Source: JBHELT01 sp046262935
GTDB taxonomy: Bacteria > Actinomycetota > CADDZG01 > JAHWKV01
Direction: 5' to 3'
NCBI GenBank assembly: GCA_046262935.1
Contig: JBHELT010000021.1
Span: 1-11,785, forward strand
DNA: 11,785 nt
Positions 7,010-11,785 of the stretch are shown here, piece by piece. Under the pieces are notes generated by a model. The model saw nothing but the letters and a program-made list of their open reading frames with translations. It made no database searches and was not told the DNA's origin. A program made the translations under genes and the position numbers. Position 1 is the first letter of the stretch. Every line of letters begins with the position of its first letter.

Positions 7010-7043
7010 AAAGCCGGCCCCCGCTATGCGGGGGCCGGCTTTT
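7010..7043. terminator. Strong intrinsic terminator shared by the DUF11 gene and the convergent cyclase gene
   Basis: A perfect 15-bp stem pairs AAAGCCGGCCCCCGC (7010-7024) with its complement (7028-7042) around a TAT loop, followed by TTTT on the plus strand. It lies 16 nt after the DUF11 stop. On the minus strand the outer stem also ends in a short T run, so it may work both ways. The cyclase TAG stop (7026-7024) starts in the loop, and the preceding codons form one arm. Confidence 0.9.
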
Positions 7044-10000
7044 CGTTGCGTGACCGAACCCCGAGTCGTTTGATGATCTGGTCGGCCTCGATCAGCCATT
7101 CCTGCGCCGATGCCCCGCCAAGGTCGGCGAGGGCGAGGAGGGTCTGACTCGTCTCAAAGTCTTGGCCCATGCGTCGCACCACTTCGAGGCTTTGGTGTAG
7201 CGCCTTTTCGCCTTCAACGATCTCTCCCATGGCCACCAGGGACGCTCCCCGAAGACGGTGCAATATCCCCAACTGCATCCGCGCCCCTTGATCCTGAGTC
7301 GAGGCATCGATCAATCGATCGCAGATCTCAAGTGCCATTTCGTAGTCGCCTCCGATCTGCGCCGCTTCGGCGAGGTATGAATCAGTGATCGAGACCTGCG
7401 CCGACGCACCGGCCCTTCGAAAGTGGGCATTAGCTTCCTCAAGAAGAGGTCCGGCCTCCTGTACGCGCCCAGACCGGTATGCGATCCGGCCGAGCATGCA
7501 CAGCGCGAATCCTGCGAACCATTGCCCCGAGGCTCGCCAGACGAGCAATGCATCGAGCGCGAACTTCTCAGCCTCTTCGAGATAGCCTTGATCGCTGAGG
7601 ATCTCGGCGATGTTACAGCCAACAAGGCTTGCGCCGGCTACGTCACCGGTCGCTACTTTGTCTTCTCTTGCCGATCGATAGTAGCCGATCGCCTCGTCCC
7701 AATGCCCCCGAAGGAAAGCGAAGCCGCCGAGGTTATTGAGAACGCGAGCCCTGCCTTCGTGGTCCTGGCGCTGTTCATATATCGAAAGGGCAACTTTGGA
7801 ATCCTTGTGGTCCGTTTCGATCCCTAACGACATATATGCAAGGTCCAGCAATGTGGATGCCCTGGCCAAGGTGGCTAAGTCATTCACCTTCTTTGACTCT
7901 TCGATCGCCTCGAGACAAAGCCTCATGGCTTCTTTGCTTCGACCCTGGTCTTGACGCACCGCGGCGTACCAGGCAAGTAGTGCTCCCCGCTCGACGCTGG
8001 CCGATTCGTCGTCGATCCCTTCGAGCATACTGATCCCCTTGGTTATCCATCTGATCGCATTCGGCAGCCGTCCACTCCTGTATGGGATCCGAACCTGCCG
8101 ACGGATGAGTCCGGCTCGGACGACGGGGCTATCTCCAGCTATCTTGTGTGCCTTGCGAAGCGCTGTCTCGGCCTTTTGGAACTCGCCGATGTAATAAGCG
8201 ACGTCTGAAAGCAGTGCCAAGGCTTCGACCAAACTCTCGTTGTTGACGGGGGTTTTCTTCGCTGCGTCTACGGCTCTTTCGTAAAGACGAACGGCCTCGG
8301 CCTGGGCGAATACTTTCTGCGAATGTTTAGCGCCATCGAGGCCATACTTCCAAACCTTGTCGAACCGCCTTGCCTCGTAGAAGTGCAACGAGAGCGTTGC
8401 TGCTTGTTCTTCGATGTCTCCGGACGATTCGAGCTTTTCTCCAACGGCAGCGTGAAGTTCTTGCCGGGTCTTGTATGGAAGAGCCCAATAGCCGGCGTCT
8501 CGCAGCAGCGCATTGCGAAATCGCAGATCCTGTCCGTCGTCTTCGATGAAGGCGTCAAGTTGAAGAAACGGGTTTTCGCTTTGGATATCGAGTTCGAGGA
8601 TCTCAGATGCGAGTGACTTCGCGAAAGAGTTCCCAAGTACCGACAGTTTTCTAAGGATGGTTCGATCTTTGGGCGGGAGTTGATCGATCTTGATAGAGAT
8701 CGCTTGTTCCAAGTTGTCTGGAAGCACATCGGTCTGGCCCGATGCGACCCATCCGATGAGTTGCTCAACGAACATGGGGTGTCCGCCGGCACGTTGAACT
8801 ATCGCATCGATCTGATGGGGAAGAAGTGGTGAGTTTCTGGTTACTTCGTTGATCAATTCACGAACCGATTCCTCGGACACCGGACCAACGTCGATCGTCA
8901 CCGCGTTCTCGCTTTTCGCCGCATTGAAACCTGGTCCGATGGGTCGGCGGGCTGTGGCGATCGTCCACCTGGTCGTGCCGACGTCGGCGACGAGTTGTCC
9001 CAACAGATCCGATGATGCCTCATCCATCCAATGGGCATCCTCGAAGATAAAGATAGTGGGCCCAGGAAGTATCGCTCGCAGCAGTTCCGAAGTAGCCGAA
9101 AGCATCTTGCTCTTTCGGAACCGATCTTCGAGCAACTCAGATTCGTGCGATGGGGTGATCTCCAAACCGAGCGGTATTCCTATCAACGGGACCCAGGGGG
9201 TCAGGCTCGGGGCGTGATCTTGTACCTGTTGGCGAAGTTTGCGTTCCGCCACTGGATCGGCGTCTTGAAGGTCTATCCCCAATCCATCGCGAAGCACCGA
9301 CTTGATGGATGAAAAGGGAGTGTTGGTTTCGTATTGTTCGCATCGAGAAGAGATGATCCTCGTACCCGCTGCGACCGTGGTGCGTAATTCGTCGAGCAGA
9401 CGCGATTTGCCGAAGCCCGCTTCTCCATTGATCTCGACTAGCCTTCCTGCCGAATCCGAGTCACGAACCGCCGTCCATAATGTTTCAAGCTCCCGTTCGC
9501 GGCCGACCATCCGCGTCTTAGTGCCGGACTGTTCTTTCCTGCCCAGGTATCTGCCCACTTCGAAGGCGCGCACCGCCTCGACCTTGCCTTTCACGGTAAA
9601 TGGCTCTAAGCCTTGGGTCTCGAACCTCAACGGTGTCCTTTCGATCACCCCTTCGGTTGCAAGGAGTTGCCCTTTCGAGGCCCGAGCCATCACGCGCGCT
9701 GCCAAGTTCACTGCGTCACCCATATATGTGTAGGTTCTTCTGTAGGACGGTCCGATATCACCGGTGAAGACGTGTCCACGATTGATCCCGATCCGAACAG
9801 GGATCTCGGTCCGCGCTTCGATGATCTCGCGGGCGGCCAGTAACATCCTTCCTTCGTCGTCATCCTTTGTGATCGGGGCCCCACCGGCGAGATAGATCTT
9901 TCCGCCGTCCGTATCGATGTCGGAGTCGATATAGGTCACGCCGTGTTTGTTGGCCGCTCGTTGAACCTCGGTCACTAGTTCGTGAACCGCATCGCGAACC

Positions 10001-10791
10001 GTTTCGACGCCGCTTGCCCTGAACAAGGCGTCAACGCCGTCGAAGTGGATGAACATGACAGTCACCAAACGATGCGCGGCTCCTTCTCCGCCTTGCACCA
10101 GATGCTCTCGGATGGCGAGAGGTATGTGGATAGCGATGTCCGATGAAGTCGGTATGAACTGTGGGGGAGCGCTGGAGTCGACATCGGGGACCCCTTGCAA
10201 AAGAACGCCGGCGCCCTTTTCGTTACCCAGATGCTTGATCGGCAGAGCGACAGCGGTCTGGGGGCTCAAAAGGATCTCACCGCCGGTTGCAGTTGCTTCC
10301 ATCGACACGGTGCTGGTTGCTGCTGGTCCCGTGATCACTAGGTCATGGTGCGAATCGCCAACCAGGTAGAACTGGAAAAGGTCACTGTGTATGCCGATAG
10401 AGATCTTCAGGGAAACCGATCCCTTCGATGTTTGAATCTTGCCGATCGATCTTAGTTCTTGCCGCATGCGAGCAGCGCTTCGCGCAGCCCTCACCTGATG
10501 ATGGTAATCGGCGAAGAACAACAGCAGCGCGTCGCCGCCAAACTTTAGGAGGCTGCCATTTTCCTCGTACGCGACGGCGAGTAACCGGTCGAAGGTCGAA
10601 TTGATGACGCTAACCAGTTCCTCGGCCCCCATTCGCCCCTGCTTGGCCAACTTCTCCGACAAGGCCGTGAAACCGGAGATGTCGGCGAAGATCATCGAGC
10701 CCTCGATCTGCTGGAACGAAGGCGAGTCGAGGTCCTGAGGCCAGGTGGCGAGCATCCGGGGAACGTAGGGAAGCAGTCCAACTGAATTCAT
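7024..10791 (-). CDS. Soluble adenylyl cyclase-like protein: two class III cyclase domains, STAND-type ATPase and TPR repeats
   Basis: The likely product is cAMP (or cGMP) made in the cytoplasm under control of a signal-binding ATPase. The start is ATG 10791, with GGGGGA at 10801-10796 four nt upstream; a longer frame from TTG 10863 lacks a Shine-Dalgarno. The protein is 1255 residues. Cyclase domain 1 (about 30-185) has FADISGF with metal ligand Asp37 and KFGGD with Lys83 and Asp87. Domain 2 (about 240-415) has His249 where the first Asp belongs, but keeps TYMGDAVNLAAR with Thr355, Asn362 and Arg366. The ATPase follows: VGRERE (429-434), Walker A GEAGFGKS (456-463), Walker B FIFEDAHWMD (581-590), and GGHPMFVEQL (669-678). 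Degenerate TPR helices fill about 800-1230. This order matches human ADCY10. The adenine-recognition Lys of domain 2 appears to be Asp295, and the Arg that reads bicarbonate in human sAC aligns with Val162, so regulation may differ. The gene is monocistronic, ending in a hairpin terminator. Confidence 0.93.
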   Translation of the reverse strand: MNSVGLLPYVPRMLATWPQDLDSPSFQQIEGSMIFADISGFTALSEKLAKQGRMGAEELVSVINSTFDRLLAVAYEENGSLLKFGGDALLLFFADYHHQVRAARSAARMRQELRSIGKIQTSKGSVSLKISIGIHSDLFQFYLVGDSHHDLVITGPAATSTVSMEATATGGEILLSPQTAVALPIKHLGNEKGAGVLLQGVPDVDSSAPPQFIPTSSDIAIHIPLAIREHLVQGGEGAAHRLVTVMFIHFDGVDALFRASGVETVRDAVHELVTEVQRAANKHGVTYIDSDIDTDGGKIYLAGGAPITKDDDEGRMLLAAREIIEARTEIPVRIGINRGHVFTGDIGPSYRRTYTYMGDAVNLAARVMARASKGQLLATEGVIERTPLRFETQGLEPFTVKGKVEAVRAFEVGRYLGRKEQSGTKTRMVGRERELETLWTAVRDSDSAGRLVEINGEAGFGKSRLLDELRTTVAAGTRIISSRCEQYETNTPFSSIKSVLRDGLGIDLQDADPVAERKLRQQVQDHAPSLTPWVPLIGIPLGLEITPSHESELLEDRFRKSKMLSATSELLRAILPGPTIFIFEDAHWMDEASSDLLGQLVADVGTTRWTIATARRPIGPGFNAAKSENAVTIDVGPVSEESVRELINEVTRNSPLLPHQIDAIVQRAGGHPMFVEQLIGWVASGQTDVLPDNLEQAISIKIDQLPPKDRTILRKLSVLGNSFAKSLASEILELDIQSENPFLQLDAFIEDDGQDLRFRNALLRDAGYWALPYKTRQELHAAVGEKLESSGDIEEQAATLSLHFYEARRFDKVWKYGLDGAKHSQKVFAQAEAVRLYERAVDAAKKTPVNNESLVEALALLSDVAYYIGEFQKAETALRKAHKIAGDSPVVRAGLIRRQVRIPYRSGRLPNAIRWITKGISMLEGIDDESASVERGALLAWYAAVRQDQGRSKEAMRLCLEAIEESKKVNDLATLARASTLLDLAYMSLGIETDHKDSKVALSIYEQRQDHEGRARVLNNLGGFAFLRGHWDEAIGYYRSAREDKVATGDVAGASLVGCNIAEILSDQGYLEEAEKFALDALLVWRASGQWFAGFALCMLGRIAYRSGRVQEAGPLLEEANAHFRRAGASAQVSITDSYLAEAAQIGGDYEMALEICDRLIDASTQDQGARMQLGILHRLRGASLVAMGEIVEGEKALHQSLEVVRRMGQDFETSQTLLALADLGGASAQEWLIEADQIIKRLGVRSRNEKPAPA

Positions 10792-10923
10792 CCGATCCCC
10801 CATAAGCTCAAAGGATATGAAGGCTACCTCATCAAAAGCTCTGATCGATCGGCCTTGGTGCAACCAACGGGCAACAACGACCCGGAGCGATGCGCCTGGG
10901 CGAAACCCCTCAAGACCGAGATT

Positions 10924-10939
10924 TCATTGATAGCAATGA
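10924..10939. repeat. Perfect 16-bp dyad in the cyclase/csbD divergent region, candidate operator
   Basis: TCATTG-ATAG-CAATGA is a perfect inverted repeat of six-base arms around four bases. It lies between the divergent cyclase and csbD-like genes and touches the region where the -35 of the csbD promoter would be. This is a typical size and place for a dimeric regulator site, but no regulator gene is in the window and I found no second copy. It could also form a small RNA hairpin. Confidence 0.4.
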
Positions 10940-10963
10940 TTGTTCGAGGGCTTCCTTGGGTAT
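10938..10963 (+). promoter_or_regulatory. Candidate sigma-B/SigF-type stress promoter for the csbD-like gene
   Basis: GGGTAT (10958-10963) is an exact match to the -10 of general-stress sigma factors (sigma-B in Bacillus, SigF-like in actinobacteria). The -35 is weak: GATTG at 10938-10942 stands 15 nt upstream in place of GGTTT or GTTTAA. Initiation near 10970 would leave a leader of about 24 nt containing AAGGAGGT. CsbD is a classic sigma-B-controlled gene, which supports the reading. Confidence 0.4.
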
Positions 10964-10993
10964 GCACTAGAAGTCACTTTAAGGAGGTGCATG

Positions 10994-11227
10994 ATGGGTT
11001 ACACAGGTCCTAAATCTGCCGTGGATGGCGTTGTTGAGGATGCAAAAGGCAAGTTGAAAGAAGCCGCTGGGGCGGTAACAGGCGATGAGCGCATGAAGAG
11101 TGAAGGCGTCGCCCAGCAAGCTAAAGCTGGATCAGAGCGCGAGGTAGCCAAGCACGAGGCTGAGGCGGAGGCGTCAAGAGCAGAGGCAAGGATGCACGAA
11201 GCCGAGCAGAAGGCTAACCAGAAGTAA
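10994..11227 (+). CDS. CsbD-like general stress protein
   Basis: This is a small, highly charged, hydrophilic protein of 77 residues. An almost ideal Shine-Dalgarno, AAGGAGGT (10981-10988), precedes two adjacent ATGs; I chose the second (10994) because its spacing is better, and ATG 10991 would add one residue. The first half carries the CsbD signature: KGKLKEAAGAVTGDE (about 20-34) followed by KSEGVAQQAKAGSE. The second half (about 50-77) is an Ala/Glu/Lys/Arg-rich helix with repeated EAEA-type segments, longer than in minimal CsbD proteins and probably amphipathic or coiled. CsbD proteins are induced by general stress and starvation in many bacteria; their molecular role is not settled. It is divergent from the cyclase gene and convergent with the PHP gene. 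Confidence 0.85.
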   Translation: MGYTGPKSAVDGVVEDAKGKLKEAAGAVTGDERMKSEGVAQQAKAGSEREVAKHEAEAEASRAEARMHEAEQKANQK

Positions 11228-11233
11228 CTTGCA

Positions 11234-11249
11234 GGAACCCTAGGGTTTC
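11234..11249. terminator. Short palindrome between convergent csbD-like and PHP genes, weak terminator candidate
   Basis: AACCCTAGGGTT (11236-11247) is a perfect palindrome, and G11234/C11249 plus a G-U pair could extend it to a six-pair stem around CTAG. It fills most of the 25-nt gap between the two stop codons, where a bidirectional terminator would be expected. The stem is short and no T run follows, so the call is tentative. Confidence 0.3.
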
Positions 11250-11252
11250 GAA

Positions 11253-11785
11253 TTAACGCTGCCTAAGAGACTTCACCCAGGAGTGCAATCTGGGAAGGGT
11301 CATGAAGTTTACGACTCTTTCTTTTGGTAACCCAGCCAGGGCGGCGGCGGCAAGGCCAAAGGCGATATAGCCCAGTTGCGAGTGGTGATGCGAGTCCGTA
11401 CCCAACGAGACTCGTACACCACATCGCGCGGCCACCTTCAGTGGTTCTACGCTTAGGTCTTGTCGGTCTGGAAAGCAGTCGATCTCGACAGCCTTGTCCA
11501 GCGATGCCGCGTGGTCGAATACCTCGGCCCAGTTCGCGGTTAATCCAAGACGGAAGTCATATATACGGCCCCGCGGATGTCCGAGGATGTGCACATGGGG
11601 ATTGTCAAGGGCGGCGATGTAGCGGTCAGTTTGATCCTCGGTTTCGCGAAGGCGCGAATGGAAAGACCCAAGCACGAGGTCGAGTTCTTCAAGGAAGTCG
11701 CCCTGCATGTCGCCCGATCCGTCGGGCGACAGGTTCAGTTCGATCGAGCACAAGACCCGAACAGGTGGATCGCTCGCGTTGAATC
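11253..11785 (-). CDS. PHP-domain phosphoesterase, C-terminal part (PolX-like), 5' truncated by window edge
   Basis: The frame is open through the right edge, so about 177 C-terminal residues are visible; the TTG at 11753 is internal. Just upstream of it the frame reads PPVRVLCSIELN, matching the VLxGIEVxI strand of PHP domains with its metal-binding Glu. In order there follow SPDGSGD, LVLGSFHS (metal His), NPHVHILGHPRGR, a VEIDCFPDR strand and SLGTDSHHHSQL with the late Asp and His ligands. This order is that of the PHP module at the end of bacterial PolX (X-family DNA polymerase/3'-5' exonuclease) and of stand-alone PHP hydrolases. The first HxH motif and any polymerase domain would lie outside the window, so the choice between PolX and a free PHP enzyme cannot be made here. 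The gene ends in LRQR at TAA, 25 nt from the convergent csbD-like gene. Confidence 0.85.
   Translation of the reverse strand, partial: FNASDPPVRVLCSIELNLSPDGSGDMQGDFLEELDLVLGSFHSRLRETEDQTDRYIAALDNPHVHILGHPRGRIYDFRLGLTANWAEVFDHAASLDKAVEIDCFPDRQDLSVEPLKVAARCGVRVSLGTDSHHHSQLGYIAFGLAAAALAGLPKERVVNFMTLPRLHSWVKSLRQR
11709..11730. repeat. Perfect GC-rich hairpin inside the PHP coding region
   Basis: GTCGCCCGA (11709-11717) and TCGGGCGAC (11722-11730) are perfect nine-base inverted arms around a four-base loop. They encode the PDGSGDM part of the PHP domain, a conserved segment, so the symmetry may be a codon coincidence. It is the strongest hairpin I noticed inside a coding region other than the terminator at 7010. 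Confidence 0.5.

Noticed and set aside
10792..10863. Cyclase start at TTG 10863
   Set aside because: No Shine-Dalgarno is present there, while ATG 10791 has GGGGGA at good spacing and gives the N-terminus usual for the family.

Overview
The window reads as bacterial chromosome, most likely from an Actinomycetota lineage. This is an inference from gene content, since no marker gene is present. The pointers are a soluble-adenylyl-cyclase-like protein (two cyclase domains, STAND-type ATPase, TPRs), a CsbD-like stress protein with a sigma-B-like GGGTAT box, a P450, a secreted DUF11-type protein and a PolX-like PHP domain. GC is roughly in the upper 50s percent by eye. There are no tRNA or rRNA genes, no CRISPR array and no recognisable insertion sequence. 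GATC is strikingly frequent throughout.

Left part (1-5400). The window opens inside a subtilisin-like (S8) serine protease whose first part lies off the left edge; only the end of its catalytic domain (KPD..A and GTSM motifs) and a long C-terminal region are visible. A bulged hairpin follows, then a 283-residue, eight-helix membrane protein (A). A converges with, and overlaps by 20 nt, a cytochrome P450 on the minus strand. The P450 is preceded by, and translationally coupled through a TTGA stop/start overlap to, a second 283-residue membrane protein (B) that is a clear paralogue of A. The P450 is therefore flanked by two members of one membrane family, each apparently an internal duplication. 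The P450 has degenerate I-helix and haem-loop motifs.

Middle (5400-7043). A 244-nt divergent intergenic region separates B from a secreted protein with two DUF11-like repeats and five close cysteine pairs. That gene ends at a strong perfect hairpin terminator, which also contains the last codons and stop codon of the opposing cyclase gene.

Right part (7024-11785). The 1255-residue cyclase/ATPase/TPR protein occupies 3.8 kb of the minus strand. In its paired cyclase domains the metal-binding aspartates are in the first and the transition-state Asn/Arg in the second. A 202-nt divergent intergenic region with a perfect dyad separates it from a csbD-like stress gene. That gene converges on the C-terminal half of a PHP-domain protein (PolX-like) running off the right edge.

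No single operon links the whole window. The best candidate for an undescribed functional unit is B-P450 together with A and possibly the protease. The best-understood gene is the cyclase, which probably senses an unknown signal through its ATPase/TPR part and makes a cyclic nucleotide.
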